Shown piece after piece: positions 1-6,523 of a DNA stretch of 26,541 bases. The stretch's first letter is position 1, and every line of letters starts with the position of its first letter. The notes beneath the pieces were generated by a model. That model was not told the origin of the DNA. It ran no database searches and worked only from the letters and a program-made list of their open reading frames with translations. The translations under genes and the position numbers were made by a program. Source of the DNA: Nitrospirota bacterium (GTDB lineage Bacteria; Nitrospirota; Nitrospiria; Nitrospirales; NS-4); assembly GCA_005877855.1 (NCBI GenBank), contig VBOF01000022.1, positions 1 through 26,541 of the forward strand, written 5' to 3'.

Positions 1-1
1 C

Positions 2-547
2 CATCCGGTGCTGGCCACGCGGGTCGAACCGGCCGTGGCGCGCGCCCTGCTGCGGCTGGACCGCCGCGCCCGCTACGAGCCGCTCGGGCGGACGGTCGTG
101 CTGTCGCCGCCGAAAGGCTGGGGCACTCGCGCGCTGCGCGGCGCGGGCCACGTCGTGATCATGACGGCCGGCACGGCGGACATGTCGGTAGCCGAGGAGG
201 CGCGCGTGACGGCGCAGGTGCTGGGCGATCGCGTGGCGACGCTCTACGACGTGGGCGTGGCGGGGCTGCACCGGTTGCTGGATCGCTACGAGCTCTTGGA
301 GACAGCGAAGGTGCTGGTCGTGGTCGCCGGCATGGACGGGGCCCTGCCGAGCGTCGTGGGCGGGATGTTCGGCCAGCCGGTGATCGCCGTGCCGACGAGC
401 CGCGGCTACGGGGCCAGCTTCGGTGGCCTCTCGGCGCTGCTCGCCATGCTCAATTCCTGCGCCGCCGGCGTGGCGGTCGTGAACATCGATAATGGGTACG
501 GAGCCGCCTGCCTCGCCCACCGCATCAATGCGCTCAGCGCGTCCTGA
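2..547 (+). CDS. larB: LarB, nickel-pincer cofactor synthase (5' truncated by window edge)
   Basis: LarB carboxylates and hydrolyses nicotinic acid adenine dinucleotide to pyridinium-3,5-biscarboxylic acid mononucleotide, the first step of the nickel-pincer nucleotide cofactor of lactate racemase-type enzymes. The visible 181 residues are the C-terminal PurE-like (AIR carboxylase) domain. Visible signatures are GTADMSVAEEA, YDVGVAGLHR, VVAGMDGALPSVVGG and VPTSRGYGASFGG, which match the LarB family rather than PurE itself. The frame is open back to the first base, so the start lies outside the window; an internal GTG at position 8 is not the real start. Its 3' end overlaps the convergent minus-strand gene by 14 bp. 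larC follows on the same strand after that gene, which supports the pathway call. No larE is in the window. Confidence 0.92.
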   Translation, partial: HPVLATRVEPAVARALLRLDRRARYEPLGRTVVLSPPKGWGTRALRGAGHVVIMTAGTADMSVAEEARVTAQVLGDRVATLYDVGVAGLHRLLDRYELLETAKVLVVVAGMDGALPSVVGGMFGQPVIAVPTSRGYGASFGGLSALLAMLNSCAAGVAVVNIDNGYGAACLAHRINALSAS

Positions 548-1052
548 CCTCGAATTTCCCCCGCTTCTTCAGCGAGGCCTCACGCATCAGCGGGCCGTTC
601 TTCTTCCCCGGAACCATCAGCTTGGCCTGCACCTGGTAGTCGTACATTCCGTCGGCGACAACGTGCTTGGTGTGGTCGGTCCCGTCCCACGTCTGCATGA
701 CCTGGACCAGGCGCGGGATGCTCTTCGCGCCGTCGGTCCCGGCCGCGGCGTCGGTCGCGACCGCCTGGCGGTTCGTCAGCAGGCGGAACGAGGTCTTCGA
801 CGGCGAGGTGATCAACGTCGTCACGTCCAGCAGCGCGCCACCCGGTAGGCTCTTGGGCAGCGCGACCGTGATCGTCAGGGTCAGAGGATGCTCGTTGAGA
901 AAGAAGGGCAACGGAGTCGCCTCGACCGAGACGATCTTGAGGTCCGGGAACTTCCCCCTGGGCTTGTCGGTGGCAGCGTGGCTTGGTGCATCAAGGGGCG
1001 TGGCGAGCAGCGCGACGCTGATGGAGAGCCCCACCGCGACGGTTCGGATCAT
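534..1052 (-). CDS. Exported protein with FlgD-type Ig-like fold, function unknown
   Basis: This is a 172-residue protein beginning with a Sec signal peptide: a basic start (MIRT), a hydrophobic run (VAVGLSISVALLATP) and a likely cleavage after SHA-A near residue 27. The rest is beta-rich. Its second half carries TWDGTDHTKHVVADGMYDYQV, resembling the W-D-G-x-D...G-x-Y pattern of FlgD Ig-like and related secreted Ig-like modules. The tail is very basic. The ATG at 1052 was chosen because an upstream extension of the frame would place 38 non-signal residues before the leader; no strong ribosome binding site is visible. The gene lies between larB and larC on the opposite strand and overlaps larB by 14 bp at the 3' ends. 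Export is fairly sure; the Ig-like call is a motif-level inference and no specific role can be given. Confidence 0.72.
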   Translation of the reverse strand: MIRTVAVGLSISVALLATPLDAPSHAATDKPRGKFPDLKIVSVEATPLPFFLNEHPLTLTITVALPKSLPGGALLDVTTLITSPSKTSFRLLTNRQAVATDAAAGTDGAKSIPRLVQVMQTWDGTDHTKHVVADGMYDYQVQAKLMVPGKKNGPLMREASLKKRGKFEVRTR

Positions 1053-1119
1053 CGGGGACGACGCGGGTCGGGCATACGAGTGAACCACATAACATAGCGA
1101 ACCCCCCCTGGTCAACGCG

Positions 1120-1144
1120 TAGCAAAGACCGCAGCGCTTTGCTA
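1120..1144. promoter_or_regulatory. Inverted repeat upstream of larC (operator or RNA hairpin)
   Basis: A perfect 8-bp inverted repeat, TAGCAAAG (1120-1127) and CTTTGCTA (1137-1144), has a 9-base centre and ends 2 bp before the ATG at 1147 and 14 bp before the ATG at 1159. It sits in the divergent gap between the exported protein gene and larC. It could be a transcription-factor operator or, in the larC mRNA, a hairpin that masks initiation. No canonical promoter hexamers are clear beside it. Confidence 0.35.
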
Positions 1145-1158
1145 AGATGGCCTTCTCT

Positions 1159-2334
1159 ATGCGCATCGCCTATTTCGACTGCTTCTCCGGCGTCAGCGGC
1201 GACATGTGCCTGGGCGCGCTGGTGGACACCGGGCTGCCGCTCGCTGATCTCGCGAAGGGCCTCGAGGGCCTGCGGCTTCAGGGCTTCTCGCTGCGCAGCC
1301 GGCGGGTGGCCCGCGGTGCGCTCTCCGGCACCAAGGTGGACGTCCTCATCGGAAAAGGCCGGGACCGAATGGTGAGTTTGCAAGACGTCCGCCTGGTGCT
1401 CAAGGCGGCGCACCTTCCGGAGCCGGTGCGCGACCGGTCGCTGTCGGTCTTCGAGCGTCTGGCCAGGGCCGAGGGCCTCGCGCACCGCACGATGGCGGCC
1501 AAGGTCCACTTCCACGAACTGGGCGGTCTGGATGCGCTGGTGGACGTGGTGGGCACCGTGCTCGGCTGCCACCTCCTCGGCGTGGAGGCGCTCTACGTCT
1601 CGGCCATCAACGTCGGGTCCGGGACCGTCCGGTCCGAGCACGGCGTCAGCCCGGCGCCGGCCCCCGCGACGGCCGCGCTCCTCAAGGGCCTGCCAATCTA
1701 CACGGCGGGGCCGCGCTTCGAGCTGACGACGCCCACCGGCGCGGCGCTGATGGTGACCCTGAGCGCCGGCGCCGGCTCGATGCCCGCGATGACGGTCACG
1801 TCGATCGGTCACGGCGCGGGCGAGGCCGATCCGTCCGGCTGGCCGAACGTGCTGCGGGTGTTCGTCGGCGATACGCTCGCGCCGGCGGAGTCCGATCGCG
1901 TCGCGGTGCTGGAGACCAACCTCGATGACATGAACCCGCAGGCGTACGACCTGTTGATCGACCGCCTGCTGGCGCGCGGCGCGCTGGACGTCACGCTGAC
2001 GCCGGTGATCATGAAGCGCGGCCGGCCCGGCATCGTCCTGAGTGTGTTGACCGATCCGGCCAAGATGGAACCGGTGTTCAAGGTCCTCTTCGCCGAGACG
2101 ACGACGCTGGGCGTCCGCGTGCAGGAGGTTGCGCGCCGCCTGCTCGTGCGGGAGCTGACCGAAGTGGCCACGCGCTTCGGACCGGTGCGCGTCAAGGTCG
2201 CGAAGGCGGCCGGCCGTCGCTTAAAGGCCCGCCCGGAGTACCAGGATTGCAAGCGGATCGCGGAGCAGACCGGCCTGCCGCTGCGCGACGTCGTGCGCGA
2301 GGTCGAGCGTGCCCTCCGCGGGCTCCGGAGCTGA
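1159..2334 (+). CDS. larC: LarC, nickel insertion enzyme (nickel chelatase) for the nickel-pincer cofactor
   Basis: LarC catalyses CTP-dependent insertion of nickel into pyridinium-3,5-bisthiocarboxylic acid mononucleotide, the last step of nickel-pincer nucleotide synthesis in the cytoplasm. The N-terminus MRIAYFDCFSGVSGDM is the family hallmark. Others are KVHFHELGGLDALVDVVG, GSGTVRSEHGVSPAPAPATAALLKG, ELTTPTGAAL and, in the C-terminal domain, ETNLDDMNPQ and MKRGRPG. The start is set at ATG 1159 because the family begins at this motif; an in-frame ATG at 1147 would add four residues. From 1159 the protein has 391 residues, a usual family length. Unlike Lactobacillus plantarum, where larC is split and needs ribosomal frameshifting, this is one intact frame. 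The antiporter gene starts 8 bp downstream. Confidence 0.94.
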   Translation: MRIAYFDCFSGVSGDMCLGALVDTGLPLADLAKGLEGLRLQGFSLRSRRVARGALSGTKVDVLIGKGRDRMVSLQDVRLVLKAAHLPEPVRDRSLSVFERLARAEGLAHRTMAAKVHFHELGGLDALVDVVGTVLGCHLLGVEALYVSAINVGSGTVRSEHGVSPAPAPATAALLKGLPIYTAGPRFELTTPTGAALMVTLSAGAGSMPAMTVTSIGHGAGEADPSGWPNVLRVFVGDTLAPAESDRVAVLETNLDDMNPQAYDLLIDRLLARGALDVTLTPVIMKRGRPGIVLSVLTDPAKMEPVFKVLFAETTTLGVRVQEVARRLLVRELTEVATRFGPVRVKVAKAAGRRLKARPEYQDCKRIAEQTGLPLRDVVREVERALRGLRS

Positions 2335-2342
2335 GACCTGCC

Positions 2343-3335
2343 GTGCTCTTCGCGTCGCTGCTCTTCCTCGTCTCGATCGGGATCATCCTCGGCGGCGTCG
2401 CCGTGTTCACGAACGCCGTCGAGTGGCTGGGCCGGCGGCTCGGCATCTCCGACGGCGCCATCGGGAGCATCCTGGCCGGCATCGCGACCGCCCTGCCTGA
2501 GACGCTGATCCCCGTCATTGCCATCTTCGGGGGCCACACCCGGGCCGAAACCGACATCGGTATCGGCGCCATCCTCGGCGCGCCGTTGATGCTCGGCACC
2601 CTGGTCTTGCCCCTGCTGGCCGGCTTCCTCCTGTTCCTGGAGCGAATGGGAAAGCGGTCAGGCGACTTCGAATTGGACTACCACGCCGTTCGTCACGACT
2701 TGAGCTTCTTCCTGGTTGCCTACGGCTTGGCGCTGCTCGTGGCGGTTAATCCGCTCGCGCCCGTGCGCTACGTCGCCGCGGTCTGGCTCCTGGCCGCCTA
2801 TGTGTGGTTCGTCAAGGTCCATCTCGCAAGCGGAGAGGTCAGCCAGGTGGAGCTCGATCCTCTCTATTTCTGGCGCCGCGCCGGCCGGCCGGCCACCGCG
2901 CTGATCGTGACGCAGGTCCTCGTCGGGTTGGGGCTGCTCATCGGAGGCGCGCACCTGTTCGTCCACGTCGTCAAGGATGCCGCGCTCGGCCTGGGCGTCT
3001 CGCCGCTCGTGCTGGCCCTGCTCGTCGCGCCCATCGCCACAGAGCTGCCGGAGACGATGAACAGCTTCTTCTGGATCCATCAGAAGAAGGACACGCTGGC
3101 GGTGGGGAACATCACGGGCGCGATGGTGTTCCAGGGAACGTTTCCGGTGTCGGTGGGCCTTGTCGGCACCGCCTGGAACTTGGACTCGGGCGCGATGCTC
3201 AGCTTGGCACTGCCGCTCGCCGGGACGGCGCTGTGCGTGGCCCAGATCCTGAAGACCGGCCGGTGGGACCCGCGCCTCGTGCTGGTGTGCGTCTTGTTGT
3301 ACGCGGGGTATATCGGTTACCTGCTCTTGCGGTGA
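2343..3335 (+). CDS. Sodium/calcium antiporter family membrane protein (CaCA superfamily)
   Basis: This is a 330-residue, very hydrophobic protein with about ten membrane segments and the internal duplication of the Ca2+:cation antiporter superfamily. The alpha-1 repeat lies near residues 41-60 (GSILAGIATALPETLIPVIA). The alpha-2 repeat lies near 215-242 (VSPLVLALLVAPIATELPET), with acidic ion-binding residues in both (PE of the first, E234 and E237 of the second). Members exchange Ca2+ for Na+ or H+ across the inner membrane; the exact ion here is not known. The frame stays open upstream into larC, but that part is Arg-rich and not membrane-like, so the GTG at 2343 (VLFASLLFLVS) is taken as start, 8 bp after the larC stop. 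The CDF transporter follows 7 bp downstream, giving a likely cation-transport operon. Confidence 0.88.
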   Translation: MLFASLLFLVSIGIILGGVAVFTNAVEWLGRRLGISDGAIGSILAGIATALPETLIPVIAIFGGHTRAETDIGIGAILGAPLMLGTLVLPLLAGFLLFLERMGKRSGDFELDYHAVRHDLSFFLVAYGLALLVAVNPLAPVRYVAAVWLLAAYVWFVKVHLASGEVSQVELDPLYFWRRAGRPATALIVTQVLVGLGLLIGGAHLFVHVVKDAALGLGVSPLVLALLVAPIATELPETMNSFFWIHQKKDTLAVGNITGAMVFQGTFPVSVGLVGTAWNLDSGAMLSLALPLAGTALCVAQILKTGRWDPRLVLVCVLLYAGYIGYLLLR

Positions 3336-3342
3336 GGATGCC

Positions 3343-4251
3343 TTGGGTCGTCGCAGGACTACACCATCAGATCAATCCTTCACGGAAGACGCCGCCGCGT
3401 GCGAGACACGCCGCGTCCTCTGGATCGTCCTGTGGCTCAACCTGGGCGTCGCCGCGGCGAAGTTCGGCTACGGGCTGCTCACCGGCTCGGTGAGCATGCA
3501 GGCAGACGGCATCCATTCCTCCTTCGACGGCATGTCGAACGTGATCGGGTTGTTCGGCCTCTGGGCCGCGGCCCACCCGCCGAACGCCCAGTACCCGTAC
3601 GGCCACAAGAAATACGAAACCTTCGCGGCGGCCGGGATCGGGCTCCTACTCTTCGGCACCTGCCTCTACATCCTCTGGAACAGCTACCTGCACTGGCGCG
3701 AGTCCGTCGTGCCGGAGGTGACCGGACTCAGTTTCGGCATCATGCTGGGGACGATTGCCGTCAACTGGGGGGTCATGACCTGGGAACACCGGCGGGGGAA
3801 AATCCTGCAGAGCGAGATACTCGTGGCTGACTCCCTCCACACGGCCAGCGACATCCTCTCGTCCCTGTCGGTCCTGATCGGCCTGGCGGCGGTGTCGGCG
3901 GGCTATCCGCTTCTGGATCCGATCGCCGGCGTGGCCATTGCGGGGTTCATCGGCCGTACTGGGCTCTTGGTACTCCGGGAGGCGACGCAGTCCCTCGCCG
4001 ACCGGGCGCGCCTCGATGCCGACGCGATCCGCCTGGTCGCGCTCACCGTGGAGGGCGTGCGCTGCTGCGACGAGATCCGGACCAGGGGTCTCCCCCGGCA
4101 TGTCTTCATGGACCTGTGCATCCATGTGGATTCGGCCATGACGATCGCCTGCGCGCACACCGTCGCGCACAACGTGGAGGACAGGCTGAAACAGGCGTTC
4201 CCCGGCGTCGCCGAGGTGGTCGTGCACGTCGAACCGGAAGACCATGGATGA
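3343..4251 (+). CDS. Cation diffusion facilitator (CDF) transporter, zinc-type
   Basis: This is a 302-residue inner-membrane proton-coupled divalent metal exporter. Six membrane segments precede a C-terminal cytoplasmic ferredoxin-like domain (about residues 225-302). Both halves of the transport site are present: H58-x3-D62 in the second segment (ADGIHSSFDG) and H166-x3-D170 in the fifth (ADSLHTASDI). This His-Asp/His-Asp set is typical of zinc-preferring CDF proteins. YPYGHKKYE after segment two is also a family hallmark. The start is TTG 3343: no ATG or GTG is suitably placed in this frame, and GTGAGGA lies about 5 bases upstream. The ATG at 3338 is in a different frame. The gene follows the antiporter by 7 bp and overlaps the peptidase gene by 8 bp. 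Metal preference is inferred from the residues, not shown. Confidence 0.91.
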   Translation: MGRRRTTPSDQSFTEDAAACETRRVLWIVLWLNLGVAAAKFGYGLLTGSVSMQADGIHSSFDGMSNVIGLFGLWAAAHPPNAQYPYGHKKYETFAAAGIGLLLFGTCLYILWNSYLHWRESVVPEVTGLSFGIMLGTIAVNWGVMTWEHRRGKILQSEILVADSLHTASDILSSLSVLIGLAAVSAGYPLLDPIAGVAIAGFIGRTGLLVLREATQSLADRARLDADAIRLVALTVEGVRCCDEIRTRGLPRHVFMDLCIHVDSAMTIACAHTVAHNVEDRLKQAFPGVAEVVVHVEPEDHG

Positions 4252-5542
4252 CGCACATCTGCGTGCGCTGATCGGCGAACGTCATCCGGTCACCTCCCCT
4301 GCTTCACTTCGTCGCGCCGAAGCCTACCTCACCGAACAGTTCACGGACTTGGGCCTGGAAGTCTCCACCCATTCGTTCAAGGCGCTGGGGGGCACATACC
4401 GCAATGTCATCGGCGCAATGCTACCGCAGAAAGGGGACAGTCCCCAGGCAGAAGGGGGACAGTCCCCATCACCACTGATCATCGCGGCGCACTATGACAC
4501 AGTGGAAGGGTCGCCAGGCGCCGACGACAACGCCAGCGGGCTCGCGGTGATGCTGGAGGTCGCGCGGAACCTTCGCGCTGTCCCGATGAACAGAGGCGTC
4601 CGCTTCATCGCGTTCTGCCTGGAAGAGGAAAACTTGTTGGGCAGCCTGGCCTACGCCTCATCTCTCCAGGCAGCTCACGAGGAGATCTGCGGCGCCATCG
4701 TGCTGGAATGCGTGGGCTACGCGCGCACGGAGGAGGGCTCGCAGCAGAAACCGCCGACGGGAAGGGACGCGTCTTGGCGCGCCTGGGGTGGGCGGGTGCA
4801 AAAGATGCCGGTCGACGTGCCGACAGTGGGCGACTTCCTCGGACTCGTGGGGAACGTCGTCTCCGCGCCCTTGGTCAAAGCGGTGGAAGCCGCCGCCAAC
4901 CTTGCCGTGCCGGAGCTCAAGACCGTCTCGCTCTTGGTGCCCGGCAACGGCGAGCTGCTGCCTGACGCGCGGCGCAGCGACCACGCGGCCTTCTGGCACC
5001 ACGGCTATGCGGCGGTGATGCTGACCGACACCGCCAACTTCCGCAATCCTCACTACCACCAGCCCACCGACACTTTCGAAACGCTGAACCTGGCGTTCAT
5101 GGAGCAGGTCGCCCGCGGCGTCACCGCCGCCGCGATTGCCCTGTGCTCCATCACGCAGTCCCCGGCACGAGATCGAAAAGGCATGTCCTTCTGGAAAGAA
5201 GCCGCGCTTGCGGTCCCACACCTGGCCACGCTGGTGGCCAGCCTCATGGCGGATCGGCGCGTACCGACGAAAGCGAAGGCCACGCTCGCCGGCGCCGCGG
5301 CCTATCTTGCGATGCCATTCGACCTGATTCCTGACTTCATCCCCGTCCTCGGCTATCTCGACGATCTGGTGCTCGTGATCCTGCTCTTCGACGGCGTGCT
5401 GAATCAGATTGACGAGGCGATCGTGGCGGAATACTGGAAGGGTGACCCGTCCACGCTGCAGCGGCTCCAGGCGGTGTCGCGGCGCGCGGCGCGCTTCATT
5501 CCCTGCTGGATCAAGCGCAAACTATTCGGCCCGAGCCTGTAA
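4244..5542 (+). CDS. M28 family zinc peptidase fused to a C-terminal DUF1232 (YkvA-like) domain
   Basis: This is a 432-residue two-domain protein. Residues about 1-300 are an M28 aminopeptidase-like domain with the expected metal and catalytic residues: H83-x-D85 (AAHYDT), D94 (GADDNASG), the E127-E128 pair (EEENLLGS), Glu in LECVGYA in the place of the usual Asp, and H272 (PHYHQPTDT). Residues about 335-385 match DUF1232: RVPTKAKATLAG then a hydrophobic hairpin with PFDLIPDFIPVLGYLDDL. No signal peptide is seen, so the peptidase is probably cytoplasmic or held at the membrane by the DUF1232 hairpin. A Gly/Ser/Pro/Gln-rich stretch near residues 63-76 is encoded by two copies of a palindromic repeat and is likely a foreign insertion in a loop. 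The ATG overlaps the CDF stop region by 8 bp. The substrate is unknown. Confidence 0.88.
   Translation: MDDAHLRALIGERHPVTSPASLRRAEAYLTEQFTDLGLEVSTHSFKALGGTYRNVIGAMLPQKGDSPQAEGGQSPSPLIIAAHYDTVEGSPGADDNASGLAVMLEVARNLRAVPMNRGVRFIAFCLEEENLLGSLAYASSLQAAHEEICGAIVLECVGYARTEEGSQQKPPTGRDASWRAWGGRVQKMPVDVPTVGDFLGLVGNVVSAPLVKAVEAAANLAVPELKTVSLLVPGNGELLPDARRSDHAAFWHHGYAAVMLTDTANFRNPHYHQPTDTFETLNLAFMEQVARGVTAAAIALCSITQSPARDRKGMSFWKEAALAVPHLATLVASLMADRRVPTKAKATLAGAAAYLAMPFDLIPDFIPVLGYLDDLVLVILLFDGVLNQIDEAIVAEYWKGDPSTLQRLQAVSRRAARFIPCWIKRKLFGPSL
4433..4467. repeat. Two copies of a 13-bp palindrome inside the M28 peptidase gene
   Basis: GGGGACAGTCCCC occurs at 4433-4445 and again at 4455-4467, a 22-bp period with related flanks (CAGAAA and CAGAAG before each copy). 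Each copy is an odd palindrome (GGGGAC-A-GTCCCC). Together they encode a short low-complexity loop without breaking the frame. The pattern resembles small dispersed REP-like palindromes, though genome-wide copy number cannot be judged here. Confidence 0.65.
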
Positions 5543-5644
5543 ACGCGGGTCCTGTCGCCGATCGGCCGCTGCTGTGAGGTGCCCCGCCGCCCCGCATCTC
5601 GAGCTTCAAGTCATACATCGCACCATCTCAATTGGAGTCCGCTT

Positions 5645-5674
5645 CTTGTCCCTTTCAGGAAAAAAAGGGACAAG
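5645..5674. repeat. 11-bp inverted repeat downstream of the M28 peptidase gene
   Basis: CTTGTCCCTTT (5645-5655) pairs perfectly with AAAGGGACAAG (5664-5674) around an 8-base loop. No T-run follows on either strand, so a rho-independent terminator is not well supported, though the hairpin could protect the 3' end of the peptidase mRNA. The GGGACA core is shared with the palindromes inside the peptidase gene, so it may belong to the same dispersed repeat family. Confidence 0.55.
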
Positions 5675-5727
5675 CCGGGAATCGATTGTCATCATCAGGA
5701 CCACCTAACCCCTAATATCAGGAAACG

Positions 5728-5901
5728 CTACCCCGATAACGTCACACCTAGTAAACGATTTTCCGTCAGCAAGACTCCGACGCCTGAGTAAGGCACGTCA
5801 ACGGTCCATCCTTGAACCTGACGGTCGTCCCAGCTCACCAGACAAGGGAGAGCGACCTTGCGTCTCGGGAACCACCGTTTTAATGGCTGCTGGTCAAGCA
5901 T
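5728..5901 (-). pseudogene. Truncated PilZ-domain gene (57 codons)
   Basis: From the ATG at 5901, preceded by AGAGGA at a good distance, the frame encodes 57 residues that look like the first half of a PilZ (cyclic-di-GMP binding) domain. R-W-F-P-R gives the RxxxR motif, followed by a beta strand (ALPCLVSW). The second motif, expected as D-x-S-x-x-G, reads VDVPYSGVGV and has lost its spacing. The frame stops at 5728 after LLGVTLSG, where a PilZ domain would need about 40 more residues. No continuation is visible beyond the stop. The full-length PilZ gene at 10676 is the useful comparison. A functional mini-protein is possible but less likely. A TTG at 5946 would extend the frame by 15 residues. 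Confidence 0.5.
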
Positions 5902-6249
5902 AAAAATCCTCTTCTGTAAGGCCGAACCTATGTCGAAAAATTTCAATTAGGGTAAATCAATGAATTGTCCAATCAGGTCAGACTGATACCAGAAAAAGCG
6001 TCGCATGCCTGCGACAGTAGAGGGAAGGAATCAATCCATACATGTTTTCAAAACTTCGCATGACCTGACAAAACCACCTAACTGATTTTCCTCACTTGAT
6101 TTGCAGAAAATCCCTGATCGCCGTCAGGCTCGTTTCGTGACTAAATCGGCGGTGCCGTTTCTCTGAGTGCCCGTGGATGAGGGAGAAGGGCCCACTTCAC
6201 ATCGCGGGTTCAAAGGAGCGGACGGTGCGGGACCAACTCGTCACAGAGG
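5902..6249. other. Intergenic stretch, AT-richer than its surroundings
   Basis: No convincing gene is present. The stretch contains a small perfect hairpin (GTCGCA/TGCGAC, 6000-6015) and weak inverted repeats (TCAGGTCA at 5973 with TGACCTGA at 6061; GATTTTC at 6084 with GAAAATC at 6106). It must hold the promoter for the peptide gene at 6266, but no clear sigma-70 or sigma-54 promoter could be picked out. Confidence 0.5.
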
Positions 6250-6259
6250 AAGGAGGTGA
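6250..6259 (+). promoter_or_regulatory. Near-perfect ribosome binding site of the 45-residue peptide gene
   Basis: AAGGAGGTGA matches ten consecutive bases of the 16S rRNA anti-Shine-Dalgarno tail and lies 6 bases before the ATG at 6266. It is the strongest such site in the window and implies high translation of a very short product. Confidence 0.75.
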
Positions 6260-6265
6260 GTCCGG

Positions 6266-6403
6266 ATGGAGGAACTAGAACTTGAGAAGGAGGAACTGAG
6301 ACTTGAGATCGAGGCTTTGGAGGAGCGGATCGCGCCCGGGATCTTGAACGGGGATCACATCAACGCGAACGTGCACCCAAAGGTTAATGCAGACGTGCTG
6401 TGA
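6266..6403 (+). CDS. Small Glu/Leu-rich peptide, candidate RiPP-like precursor
   Basis: This 45-residue ORF is too short for most gene finders. Residues 1-21 are a highly acidic Leu/Ile/Glu heptad-like helix ending in LEIEALEERIAPG (residues 13-25). The remaining 20 residues change character completely, to an Asn/Asp/His/Val-rich tail (ILNGDHINANV, then HPKVNADVL) with no Cys, Ser or Thr. This helical-leader plus different-tail layout is what ribosomally made, modified peptides show. The strong ribosome binding site, an intercistronic hairpin at 6464-6499 and a downstream gene that starts with a PqqD-like recognition domain all fit a precursor. Modification or cleavage is not shown. It could instead be a small regulatory or structural subunit of the downstream membrane protein. 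Confidence 0.7.
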   Translation: MEELELEKEELRLEIEALEERIAPGILNGDHINANVHPKVNADVL

Positions 6404-6463
6404 GCCTGGGCTGAGACGGCGCGTAGTCGGCATCCCGAGTGCGCGTGACGTCGTGCTTCCTGA

Positions 6464-6499
6464 GGGGAAAGGCCGCTGTCCAACCAGTGGCCTTTCCCC
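6464..6499 (+). terminator. Strong hairpin between peptide gene and protease/export gene (attenuator)
   Basis: GGGGAAAGGCCGCTG (6464-6478) pairs with CAGTGGCCTTTCCCC (6485-6499), 15 bp with one G-U, around the 6-base loop TCCAAC. The bases after it (GTGTTCTTCG) are only moderately T-rich, so partial termination or mRNA end protection is more likely than full termination. Such a hairpin would give more mRNA for the short peptide than for the large downstream protein. Confidence 0.62.
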
Positions 6500-6523
6500 G
6501 TGTTCTTCGAGCCCGAGTGCTTT

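Noticed and set aside
6000..6015. GTCGCA/TGCGAC hairpin as a terminator
   Set aside because: Only 6 bp with no T-run on either side and no gene ending nearby.
5700..6082. 10-bp direct repeat ACCACCTAAC at 5700-5709 and 6073-6082 flanking the PilZ fragment
   Set aside because: A 10-bp match within several hundred bases is expected fairly often by chance; no inverted ends or transposase accompany it.
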